In this document: piece by piece, positions 16,348 through 24,044 of the stretch
Layout: each line of letters starts with the position of its first letter
Position numbering within the stretch: the first letter of the stretch is position 1
Assembly (NCBI GenBank): GCA_900465675.1
Contig: UBJR01000026.1
Coordinates: 1 to 33,322 of the forward strand
Source: Hyphomicrobiales bacterium
GTDB lineage: Bacteria > Pseudomonadota > Alphaproteobacteria > Rhizobiales > Rhizobiaceae
Direction: 5' to 3'
DNA: 33,322 bases
Notes under the pieces: model-generated
Told to the model about the DNA's origin: nothing
What the model saw: the letters and a program-made list of their open reading frames with translations, nothing else
The model's database searches: none
Position numbers and translations under genes: made by a program

Positions 16348-17550
16348 TCATTTCGGAGCCAATCTTGCAACGGGATCAAACTCCTTGGTCATGGAGAAGC
16401 TGAAGCGGGTCATCTTCTCGTCGGACAGAACTCCCAACGTCCCTCCGTGGGCACGGGCAATTTCTGAAGCAATAAAGAGGCCCAACCCCAACCCCTGACC
16501 CTTCGAACCCTCTGCTCTTTCAAAAGGTTGGAAAAGCTTATTGAGAGATTGCTGCGGAATTGGCTCGCCACGATTTTCGACGCTTAACTCGAATTTGTCA
16601 TCCGTGGTGATTGCCTTCACCCGCACGGGATGGTCTGGTGCACCGTGCGTTAGGGCGTTTCCAAGGAGATTGGAGAACATCTGTCCTATTCGCGCATGGT
16701 CGATCCGAAGCGGAGCTTCGATCTCCAGGCACATCTCGATCGCTCTTTCGGGATGCGCGATTTTGAACTCCTGAACGACGTGCTCGATCGTGTCCTCAAT
16801 GGTTCGGTCGGGATCGAAGTCAAGATTGATCCCGCCGCCGAGCCTCGCGCGCGCCAGGTCCATGACATTGTCTACCAGTCCCGCCATGCGCACCAGGCTT
16901 GCCTTCATCATGCGTAAGAGTTGTGGCGACTTATCGGTCCAGCCATGACGTAGAAGCCGATTGATCCCGGCGTCCACGCCGGCGATCGGGTTGCGAAGAT
17001 CGTGGCCGAGCACGGCGATGAATTGTTCCCGAACCTCGGATTGCTTTCTTTCGTGGTCAAGATCAATTTTTGCGGCATCTAGCCTGTCACTGGCGTCAAG
17101 ATGGTAGGCGATCAGTTCTGCGAACAGCTTAAAGGTCCCTATTGTCTCGGGGTTGTTGACCTTCGCTGTCTTGGAGTGGATAGCGCACAGAGTGCCGAAG
17201 AAAGTTCCGTCGGGAAGGATGATCGGCACCGAGATGTAGCTTTGGAGGCCGTAGATCCGCGGTGTGTGGTGGTCACTGTAGATCGGGTCTTCAGCCACAT
17301 CGTCGATGGCGACGACTTCATGATGCTGCCGGATCTCATGACAGAGAGTGGTCTCCACCTTCAACTCACCACCCGCCGGCAGCCCGAAATCGACATTGTC
17401 CAAGACCTGACATGCGATCCATCGCTCTTCCGTGACGCGGGCTACGGCAGCAAACCCCATTCCGGTCGAGCGGCAAACGACATCGAGTATCGATGGAACC
17501 GCGGAAATTCGCTGGACTTTATCGATGTCTTTTTGGAAGTCTTCGTTCAC
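16348..17550 (-). CDS. GAF-domain sensor histidine kinase
   Basis: A 400-residue soluble kinase. A GAF domain spans about residues 17-152 (YISVPIILPDGTFFGTLCAI). HisKA has phospho-acceptor His183 in VLGHDLRNPIAG. The HATPase has N-box NLLGNALTHG (294-303) and G-box GQGLGLGLFI (351-360). No transmembrane segment is present, so it probably senses a cytoplasmic signal or small ligand. The start is GTG 17550. It is divergent from the response regulator at 17866, with about 315 bases between, suggesting a functional pair. GAF kinases of this type are frequent and their ligands cannot be inferred from sequence. Confidence 0.9.
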   Translation of the reverse strand: MNEDFQKDIDKVQRISAVPSILDVVCRSTGMGFAAVARVTEERWIACQVLDNVDFGLPAGGELKVETTLCHEIRQHHEVVAIDDVAEDPIYSDHHTPRIYGLQSYISVPIILPDGTFFGTLCAIHSKTAKVNNPETIGTFKLFAELIAYHLDASDRLDAAKIDLDHERKQSEVREQFIAVLGHDLRNPIAGVDAGINRLLRHGWTDKSPQLLRMMKASLVRMAGLVDNVMDLARARLGGGINLDFDPDRTIEDTIEHVVQEFKIAHPERAIEMCLEIEAPLRIDHARIGQMFSNLLGNALTHGAPDHPVRVKAITTDDKFELSVENRGEPIPQQSLNKLFQPFERAEGSKGQGLGLGLFIASEIARAHGGTLGVLSDEKMTRFSFSMTKEFDPVARLAPK

Positions 17551-17820
17551 CTGCCCGCCCCAACACTAATAATACTGCGAATATGGTGTTCCCCAACAGT
17601 TTTGAAAGCGCTCGTATGTAGGGTTTCTGCGCGGGTTTCACTGAATTTGAGACGACCTGAGGCTTGTTCGGCAGCAAGGGTCCACTTTCATCCAGTGGCG
17701 AGCAAAACCGTCGCATCGTGCGTGGATGTTGAGCGGCCCAGAGCTTCAAGCTCACGGAACGCCGCAGACAGTGACCTCAGGTTCGATAATGCCGTCCTTC
17801 GATTATAGTCATCAAACTAT

Positions 17821-17845
17821 GGAACTCCCTTGCGGTCTGGTAGTT
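17821..17845 (+). promoter_or_regulatory. Weak candidate general-stress promoter before response regulator
   Basis: GGAAC (17821-17825), sixteen bases, then AGTT (17842-17845): one mismatch to the GGAAC-N16-CGTT consensus of EcfG/RpoE2. It lies 20 bases before the GTG start of the receiver gene, with the ribosome site between. Confidence 0.3.
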
Positions 17846-17865
17846 CGCACTACGGGGAGGATCCG

Positions 17866-18219
17866 GTGATCCAAGTATTAGTCGTTGAAGACGAGCCGCT
17901 TCTTTTGATGATGGCGCTGGACCTTGTCGAAGATATTGGTTTCGAGGTTTTCGAAGCAACCAACGCGGATGACGCTCTTCGGCTATTGGAAGCGGAGCCT
18001 GGTATTCGAATAATTTGGACGGATATCGACATCCCCGGCTCGATGAATGGCCTCGTGTTCGCAACAGCCGTGCGTGAACGATATCCGCCGATCGAGATAC
18101 TTGTTGTATCCGCGATGGCGAAGCCGCTCCTCCACCAGATGCCGGAGCGCGGAATTTTCTTCACAAAGCCATACAATCGGAAGCAGTTGGCTCAAACCTT
18201 GATCGGGCTCGCCGCATAA
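17866..18219 (+). CDS. Single-domain response regulator (CheY-like)
   Basis: A 117-residue receiver domain: VLVVEDE with Asp9/Glu10, phosphoacceptor Asp53 in IIWTDIDIPGSMNG, switch Ser82 and Lys101 in FFTKPYN. No output domain. GTG 17866 is chosen for GGGGAGG at 17853-17859; an upstream TTG at 17830 is in frame but has no ribosome site. It is divergent from the GAF kinase and the likeliest partner for it. The decayed receiver at 11.9 kb has the same VDMPG/SMNG-type sequence. Confidence 0.9.
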   Translation: MIQVLVVEDEPLLLMMALDLVEDIGFEVFEATNADDALRLLEAEPGIRIIWTDIDIPGSMNGLVFATAVRERYPPIEILVVSAMAKPLLHQMPERGIFFTKPYNRKQLAQTLIGLAA

Positions 18220-18320
18220 CCGCCGCTCGCTTGCATCAAAGGCAGCGGAAATCGAACGCACTTACAGATACAGTCATACGGGGCTGCGCTGATCGAGCTT
18301 GGCTTCAAAAGTCTTCGGAG

Positions 18321-19016
18321 TCAGCGACTGCCTGGCAGGCTCTGGCTCTGCCGTAAGTCGTCGATCGACTGGCTTTGCGACATCCGTTCGTTAGCATTGC
18401 GGTCGCCCTCTGACACGTCGCGTTGGTGGCCGGTCGGGATAATGTCGTCGACAACGTCGCTCGAAACGTCTTCAGCCAGATCGTATCCGCGAACCCTTGG
18501 CGAAGTCGCTTTGGAACTCCTGCTGTATCGGCCGATGCCGGTCGCGCTGCCTGCGGTCGCATCAGCCTGGAACACGTCCTCCTTGGACGCTACAGCCTGC
18601 TGGTTATATCCGCCGGCCGACCAGCCTTCGGCGCGCCACAGGTCGGCCCGCTCGTCCATGTCGATCGATCCCTCGTCGTCAAGTATGTCGTGCGCCGTGT
18701 CGTAGTTGCTGTCGTCGACCGAAGCAGAGACGAGAAAGCCGCCGCGACGAAGGCCCTCGGCAAAGACGTCGCGGTCATTGTCGGGAAAGAACCAGTCGGC
18801 CAGCCCGGCCCAGAACCCGGAACCTTCCCTTTCGCTTGCAACGTTTTCGCCGTTAGCCTCGTAGCCCGGCATTAGACGGACGTCGGCAACGCCTGCCGAC
18901 CTCAGCTTTTCGATGGCAGTCTCGGCGTTGCCCCGGCTGTCAAAGAATGCAGTCAAAGTACTTTTGGCCAGGTCACCCGCGTATACGGGCGCGCTTTCGT
19001 TGTAAACGTTGGTCAT
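18321..19016 (-). CDS. General-stress protein, YflT-like N-terminal domain
   Basis: A 231-residue hydrophilic protein. Residues about 14-100 (LTAFFDSRGNAETAIEKLRS, VRLMPGYEANG, GFWAGLADWFFPDNDRDVFA) fit the heat-induced stress-protein YflT type of domain. The C-terminal half is acidic, Ser/Asp-rich and probably disordered. ATG 19016 is chosen for AGGAGGAG directly upstream; the long open frame to 19367 belongs to the neighbouring pseudogene region in another phase. A perfect EcfG-type promoter lies 30 bases upstream. A role in general stress, as in salt or desiccation response, is inferred. Confidence 0.75.
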   Translation of the reverse strand: MTNVYNESAPVYAGDLAKSTLTAFFDSRGNAETAIEKLRSAGVADVRLMPGYEANGENVASEREGSGFWAGLADWFFPDNDRDVFAEGLRRGGFLVSASVDDSNYDTAHDILDDEGSIDMDERADLWRAEGWSAGGYNQQAVASKEDVFQADATAGSATGIGRYSRSSKATSPRVRGYDLAEDVSSDVVDDIIPTGHQRDVSEGDRNANERMSQSQSIDDLRQSQSLPGSR

Positions 19017-19045
19017 GAATGCTCCTCCTCTTTTGGTTAGGAGCG

Positions 19046-19070
19046 AACGAGCACGCGCGTTGAATGTTCC
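19046..19070 (-). promoter_or_regulatory. EcfG/RpoE2-type general-stress promoter
   Basis: Read on the minus strand: GGAAC (19070-19066), exactly sixteen bases, then CGTT (19049-19046). This is a perfect match to the alphaproteobacterial general-stress consensus GGAAC-N16-CGTT. It lies 30 bases upstream of the ATG of the YflT-like gene, which is a typical target for this regulon. Confidence 0.65.
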
Positions 19071-19219
19071 GTCTTCAACCGGAGCCAGACGATAACTCGC
19101 CGTAATGGCGCCATAGCCTGTAAAAATGGTCGCCGGCAGCTTTCGTCCTCCGACGTCTCGCGTGCTAATCGTCCTCAACGATATCTCACTCCTCGTCGGC
19201 CACCGACTTCTCCGAAGGA

Positions 19220-19688
19220 TCACATCGAGGGTGACTGGACGCAGCCCTTGTGCGCCAACTCCGACGTCGATTGGCGGGGAAGGGGCTTCAACCGCCCATG
19301 TGAGTGGCCGAGCAGATCTATAGACTGCTTTCCGATCTGCTTCCATGTCCGGAAAGCATAGTGGCAAAGGATCAGGTGGTGACCGCCCTGCTGGAGCTCG
19401 GCATAGTGTTGCGCGCTATCCCCTTCTCGCGACTGCGGCGTCGTCTCAGGATCGTTGTTGCCGACGGTCAGGTGCTTGCCGCCGTTGAACTTCCTTAGGA
19501 GTTAGTTGCAAACTGCGGGCCTTCGCCGACACGACGTCTCCAAGATGCCAGGCCTCGTCGGACCCGACCCTCTCATTCCAGTTCCGGATGTGCGCTGCGT
19601 CGTGTTCCTCCATGTTGGAGAGAGGCCTTCGATCCAGACGGAGGACACCCGGATCGCCGAAATGTGTGTCGCCGGTGAAAAACATCAT
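19220..19688 (-). pseudogene. Metallophosphoesterase, frameshifted
   Basis: The N-terminal part reads MMFFTGDTHFGDPGVL, then WNERVGSDEAWHLGDVV, with the DTHFG and GD metal motifs of calcineurin-like phosphoesterases. The downstream half continues in another phase: FNGGKHLTVGNNDPETT, GGHHLILCHYAFRTWK and DLLGHSHGRLK, containing the GNND, CHY and GHSHG motifs. The phases cross near 19495-19525, implying a one-base indel. All metal motifs survive, so the break is recent or a sequencing error. Confidence 0.8.
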
Positions 19689-20021
19689 CCGCACTATTTG
19701 GCACTCTGAGTTCGGACGTCGACAGCAGCCCATGTTGGTTCTGACGCAGCAAGCGCGCTGTAAAACAGACCGCAGTATCTAGGTAGCGCACGAGCCGTTA
19801 CACCAACAGGTTTGCGCGCACAAAGATGTTTGCAGTTCGAATGTATCTTCATCCGCTGTCGTTGCGTCAAAGTAGGGCCGTCAGAGCGGCCGCCGGTCCT
19901 AGCAGTGCAGACGCTACCCACAGCCTCTGTCGTCGTACGGTGCCGGACCAAACCTCGCATAGTAAACCTTGGTTAAGTTTCATTAGCAATGCTGAATATG
20001 CGCTTTGCAACGGAGGTTTAT
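19689..20021. other. Spacer without a supported gene
   Basis: About 330 bases. No long protein-like frame; it probably holds the promoter of the 47-residue gene that follows. No terminator was recognised. Confidence 0.5.
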
Positions 20022-20165
20022 ATGTCGCAGGTTCATCTGATTGATCATCTCGAAGCAGCCAAAAAACTCGCTGAACTCAGCGATCAACCGTTTGTCGTCT
20101 ACCTTATCAAAATGGCAAAGGACGCCGCTATCAAAGCGGAGGCCGAGCGGAGGCGGGTAGCCTAA
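20022..20165 (+). CDS. Small hypothetical protein (47 residues)
   Basis: MSQVHLIDHLEAAKKLAELS, then VVYLIKMAKDAAIKAEAERR: an amphipathic, basic-ended helical peptide. GGAGG at 20012-20016 lies five bases before the ATG, a strong ribosome site, and the codon use is typical. Too short for many gene finders. No known function. Confidence 0.65.
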   Translation: MSQVHLIDHLEAAKKLAELSDQPFVVYLIKMAKDAAIKAEAERRRVA

Positions 20166-20414
20166 GCCGGGCTTTACTTTGCGGGCCAGTTCCACTGAGG
20201 TTCGTATGGTCTGCGTGAGGCGGCGTAGTGTCCTGTGTCATCGCACTCAACATTGTCACCCGACATCCGGTGCCGATGTGAGATCGCCAAAGTGCCATCA
20301 AGACAATTGCAAACTCCATTGGGCATTATGCTCGAATGCTGAAGTATCGCATCCGATATTGACAGCCTCGAATCTACAAACGACAACGAAATTGCCAAAC
20401 AGGGAGATACGCCA

Positions 20415-20831
20415 ATGGCCGACGAAAACAATCCAAGCATTGCTCCAGACACAGCCGCTGTAGCGCCGGAAGCCCCAGCAAAGAAGAAACGTGCACCGCG
20501 TGTCAAAAAGGCGGATGCGAAGGCAGCTGCAACGACTGCGGAGCCAGTTAAGAAAAACCGCGGTGGTCGTCCCAAGCGCACCGAGGTTGCCGCATCGCCG
20601 GCAGCTGCCAGCGCCACAGCGACCCGCGGTAAGCGCACAGCAGCAAGCCCAACGACAGGCAAACGCGGGCCAAACCGTTCTGCGAAGCCAACAGCGGCCA
20701 CATCTCCTCTGGCAGACGACTTCGCGGAACTTCTCCAGCTCGAGGAAGAAAATCAGCGCCTCCGCAAATCGCTGGCAGAAAAGCTTCGCGGTGAGAACGC
20801 TGATCTTCGCAGCCGTCTTGGACTGAAGTGA
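20415..20831 (+). CDS. SyrB-like regulator
   Basis: This 138-residue protein has a Lys/Ala/Pro-rich, histone H1-like N-terminal half containing AT-hook-like RGGRPKRT, and a C-terminal coiled coil (FAELLQLEEENQRLRKSLAE, then LRGENADLRSRLG). This layout is that of rhizobial SyrB-type proteins; SyrB of Sinorhizobium represses syrM, so is linked to nodulation and exopolysaccharide control. The ribosome site is AGGGAGA, about 8 bases before the ATG. A perfect 12-bp stem-loop follows the stop. The AT-hook suggests DNA binding; the target here is unknown. Confidence 0.8.
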   Translation: MADENNPSIAPDTAAVAPEAPAKKKRAPRVKKADAKAAATTAEPVKKNRGGRPKRTEVAASPAAASATATRGKRTAASPTTGKRGPNRSAKPTAATSPLADDFAELLQLEEENQRLRKSLAEKLRGENADLRSRLGLK

Positions 20832-20839
20832 TCGCCTAT

Positions 20840-20873
20840 CGATGGCGGATGGTTTGCTTCGCATCCGCCATCG
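20840..20873 (+). terminator. Stem-loop after the SyrB-like gene
   Basis: CGATGGCGGATG (20840-20851) pairs perfectly with CATCCGCCATCG (20862-20873) around a 10-base loop. It begins nine bases after the stop codon. The downstream bases GTTAAAG lack a real T-run, so termination may need Rho or be bidirectional. Confidence 0.65.
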
Positions 20874-20968
20874 GTTAAAGTCCATGTAGAGAATCGTTCG
20901 CCCGATCGGACTTTCTGATCCGGTCTCTGCGCCGCGTATATTGGCGCGTCAAGCGAGAGGGAACGTCT

Positions 20969-21535
20969 ATGTCGCCATGGAACATTATCTCCAAATTTAG
21001 GTCTAAGGCCCCGGCTCAAGCTGCAAAACCAGCCCAAGAGCCGGCAATTCCCCCTCGCGAAGAGGCCTCGCCGAGCGTTGTCTCCGACGAGGTGAGGATC
21101 ACACAGGCCGCCCCGGTTGCAGATGCGATGGTACCCGAGCATGAGCGCGTCGTCGTCAGGGTCTCGGCCCACCACGTATCCTCCGAAAACTCTGCGGTGA
21201 CTGAACAGCTGACGCACACCGAGATAGCGGAAGAGCCCGGAGATGCGCATCAAGTTTCCGAGGATGCGCTAACGATCAGCAATGCTCGACCTACCTACGA
21301 TCTTCGAACTAAGAAGAAAGCGGCCAAGGCGTCTCGGGTCTCCTTGAAGTCCGCAGGGGCCAAAGCCCCAGCCAAACTGGTTGAGCCGCCGCCACGTGAC
21401 GAGCGGGGGGAATATGTCACCGCAGCGTTCAGCTTGGATGATGATATCAAACAGCTCAGGGCCACACTTGCCGAAAAACTGGAAACACAGAACGACCAAT
21501 TGAGAGACATGCTCTCCCGCTTCGATGGCAGATAA
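20969..21535 (+). CDS. SyrB-like C-terminal coiled-coil protein
   Basis: A 188-residue protein beginning MSPWNIISKFRSKAPA, with a Pro/Ala/Glu-rich low-complexity middle. The C-terminus DDDIKQLRATLAEKLETQ and DQLRDMLSRF resembles the tail of the SyrB-like protein just upstream (LAEKL followed by an N/D-QLR motif). The middle is Lys/Ala-rich (KKKAAKASRVS) like the basic half of that neighbour. GAGAGGGAA lies before the ATG. Tandem duplication and divergence is a likely origin. No catalytic motif. Confidence 0.7.
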   Translation: MSPWNIISKFRSKAPAQAAKPAQEPAIPPREEASPSVVSDEVRITQAAPVADAMVPEHERVVVRVSAHHVSSENSAVTEQLTHTEIAEEPGDAHQVSEDALTISNARPTYDLRTKKKAAKASRVSLKSAGAKAPAKLVEPPPRDERGEYVTAAFSLDDDIKQLRATLAEKLETQNDQLRDMLSRFDGR

Positions 21536-21750
21536 GTGTCGCGTCTCGTCTCAATCAATCCTGGCTCAATAGATTGATGCAGAGCTACGCTGACGATCGG
21601 CTAGGCAGGAGGCGCTGTTTGATGCGGGATGTCTTGTCGACCTCAAGTGAAAGAGCTGATGACAGACTTTCGGTGTGCCTTTTCCAGGGATAGAGGGCTC
21701 CGTCGAGCGGCTTGCTGGTCGTCGTGGTGACTGCGGACGTTGGATTGTTG

Positions 21751-23742
21751 CTAGGTGCCAATCTCCTCCGGATCAGGGACGGTGTTTGCAAGGATGTCGT
21801 GAATGCTCTTTCGCTGCTTTAGCGACAGATTGGGATTGTCATCGACTACTCTTTCGACAGCGGCCTTCAATTTTTGTGCCGTCTTTACGAGACGCAGCTC
21901 TGCTGTCACGAGTTTTTCAGGCGCCTGTTGCATCGGGATGCTGCCCTTCGAAGCGAGATCAACAGTGCGGGTCCTTCTCGGCGTTATCGAAGGAGACGCT
22001 TCTTTGTCGGTTGCTTGTGAAAGTTCAGGCTTTTCAAGGTTTTCGGTCGGGGACTGTTCGTAGTCCTGCAGCACAGCCGGCACCATCGGCATCGTTGTAA
22101 GTTCGACCTCAGGAATTTCGACCATGCGATACGGAGCAGCAGCAGCGGTTTTGAACGGTTCGACCTTGTAGTAGCGGATCTTTTTGGTCTGGATTGGCCG
22201 TTGACCTTCGACCAGCAGGATCGCGTTCTTCTCCGGCATTTGTCTGATCTCCTGCGGCATCATCAGGTCGCGCTCGCGAATCTGCTCGACCTTGGTGCGG
22301 CGCGGAAGCCCCATCAACTCGACCGTCCTCGATTCTGACTGATAGCGGATCGTCCGCTTCCCAAGTGCACGAGAGGTATAATCGGCGGTTGCCTGGTCGT
22401 TGGCGCCGAGGATGAGTTGAAGGCCGCAATTGCCGAGCAGCGAGTGCCGCGCGGTTTCACCGTAGATTTCGTCGATATTCTTCAGGTCCTGAATGATGAA
22501 GGCTAGCTTGATATTGTAGCCCGCGACATAGGGCAGTTTGTTGAGAATCTCGTCCATTCGTTTCAACTGCCGGAATTCGTCGAGAAGGAAGTAGACGGGC
22601 AGGGCAGCCGGATTATGTTCGCGGGTCAGGAGATCCATGATCTGCTGAACGAAGAGTGTCAGCAGTGGTCGAAGGATGGTCATATCGGTGATGTTGGGTG
22701 CGAGATAGATTGTGACCGGTCGCCGCTGCAGAGAGGCGATGTCGATGTCGGTGATACTGGTGGCCGCGACCACGCGCTCGTTGCGGAACGGAGCCAGCGC
22801 CTTCTGGATATCGAGGAGCGCCGAGCGCGCAGCGCGTTCGTTGAGTGAGATGTAGGCATTGAAGCTATCAACCGTGAAGCGTGACAGATCCGTTTCATTC
22901 TCTTTGATAAGCTTCATCAGGGCCCGGAGATCGACGCCGGCATTGAAGAAAGCATTCACTTCGCCGAAATTGCGCCGATTGTGATAGTGGCGGCTCTCCA
23001 GGATGTAACTGATTATACCCGCAATGACCTGCTGGGCCGTGCCCTGCCAGACGGCATTTTCCGATCCGACCGTCTCCGGTATCAAGATCGCTGACATATT
23101 CTGGATATCGATCGTACGGCTGCCGCGATCGGACCGGACGAAGTCGAGCGGATTCCAGCGATGCGTTTTCGGCGACCCTGGCGAAAACAGAAATACCTGA
23201 TGCCCTCGCGATTTCCGGTATCCGGCCGTCAGTTCGAAAATTTCGCCCTTGAGATCCGTGACGATCATCGAGCCTGGAAACATCAGCGCATTCGGGATGA
23301 CATAGCCGACACCCTTGCCGGAGCGGGTCGGTCCGATGATCAGGTGGTGACGATCGTCCTTTCGCCTCAAGATACTGCTACCGTAGGCGCCGAGGACATG
23401 GCCATCCTTGCGGAACCAGCCTGAGCGCCGCAGGGTAGCCATATCCTGAAACGCCGCGTCTCCCAACGGATTGGATGGTCGTCGAAGTCCGAACATCGCG
23501 GCTGCGACAGCGGCAGCCAATGCCGGGATCGCGGCCGCGCAGGCGACCAGTTGAAGCGGCCGGTTGCCGATATAAGCGGCAAATTGCTGAAACGGGACGA
23601 GCGGGTTGGTCGTCGTCATCATATGGAGGACGCGCCCATCCTTCCAAACGACTTGCAAAATCAGCGAATAGGCAAGCATCCAGACTGCGACTGCGAGCAA
23701 AGCGCAGAAGAACAGGTAGACGGCGGCATATTCCCGGCTCAT
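21751..23742 (-). CDS. virD4: Type IV secretion coupling protein, VirD4/TraG family
   Basis: A 663-residue inner-membrane ATPase that links relaxosome substrates to a type IV channel. Two transmembrane helices lie at about 8-30 and 62-85. Walker A is GPTRSGKG (137-144) and Walker B is VYFLLDE (383-389), followed by FRQLKRMDEILN, the usual VirD4 motif. Residues after about 540 form a Pro/Glu-rich variable tail of moderate length. The ATG overlaps the stop of the VirB11 remnant by four bases, so the two were a translationally coupled pair, as in AvhB/Bartonella-type virB11-virD4 order. No other VirB gene lies in the window, so substrate and channel must be supplied elsewhere or the system is defunct. 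Confidence 0.92.
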   Translation of the reverse strand: MSREYAAVYLFFCALLAVAVWMLAYSLILQVVWKDGRVLHMMTTTNPLVPFQQFAAYIGNRPLQLVACAAAIPALAAAVAAAMFGLRRPSNPLGDAAFQDMATLRRSGWFRKDGHVLGAYGSSILRRKDDRHHLIIGPTRSGKGVGYVIPNALMFPGSMIVTDLKGEIFELTAGYRKSRGHQVFLFSPGSPKTHRWNPLDFVRSDRGSRTIDIQNMSAILIPETVGSENAVWQGTAQQVIAGIISYILESRHYHNRRNFGEVNAFFNAGVDLRALMKLIKENETDLSRFTVDSFNAYISLNERAARSALLDIQKALAPFRNERVVAATSITDIDIASLQRRPVTIYLAPNITDMTILRPLLTLFVQQIMDLLTREHNPAALPVYFLLDEFRQLKRMDEILNKLPYVAGYNIKLAFIIQDLKNIDEIYGETARHSLLGNCGLQLILGANDQATADYTSRALGKRTIRYQSESRTVELMGLPRRTKVEQIRERDLMMPQEIRQMPEKNAILLVEGQRPIQTKKIRYYKVEPFKTAAAAPYRMVEIPEVELTTMPMVPAVLQDYEQSPTENLEKPELSQATDKEASPSITPRRTRTVDLASKGSIPMQQAPEKLVTAELRLVKTAQKLKAAVERVVDDNPNLSLKQRKSIHDILANTVPDPEEIGT

Positions 23743-23966
23743 GCTGTCCGCCTTGCGTAGAAGATCTCGGAGACGCCTCTTCGCCCGCCGTCGCGCCGTA
23801 ACTGAATAACGATCGGGATGACCATGCGGATGTAGGACATCAGATCCTGCTTGGAGTAGCCGGAGGACATGCCGGCCTGCATCATCATCATCGCGAGTTG
23901 CTCGTATGCGCCGGTTGGCGTATCGGCATGAACCGTCGACATGCTTCCAGATTCTGTTGACGTCAC
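23739..23966 (-). pseudogene. virB11: C-terminal remnant of VirB11 ATPase
   Basis: The frame reads SMSTVHADTPTGAYEQLAMM, then SYIRMVIPIVIQLRRDGG and RGVSEIFY, the C-terminal end of VirB11 hexameric ATPases (STVHAD is a conserved motif). Walker A and the N-terminal domain are absent; homology starts abruptly near 23955, after which sequence unrelated to VirB11 begins. About four-fifths of the gene is missing. It ends overlapping virD4 (ATGA), preserving the old operon junction. The break is probably the left boundary of an insertion or deletion. Confidence 0.8.
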
Positions 23967-24044
23967 CGAAGGTGATCCTTTGCCGGGCAGCTGCTGAGCA
24001 CCATCGCTGAGGAGAACGAACCGGAGTAATCGGAGATGTCCGGC

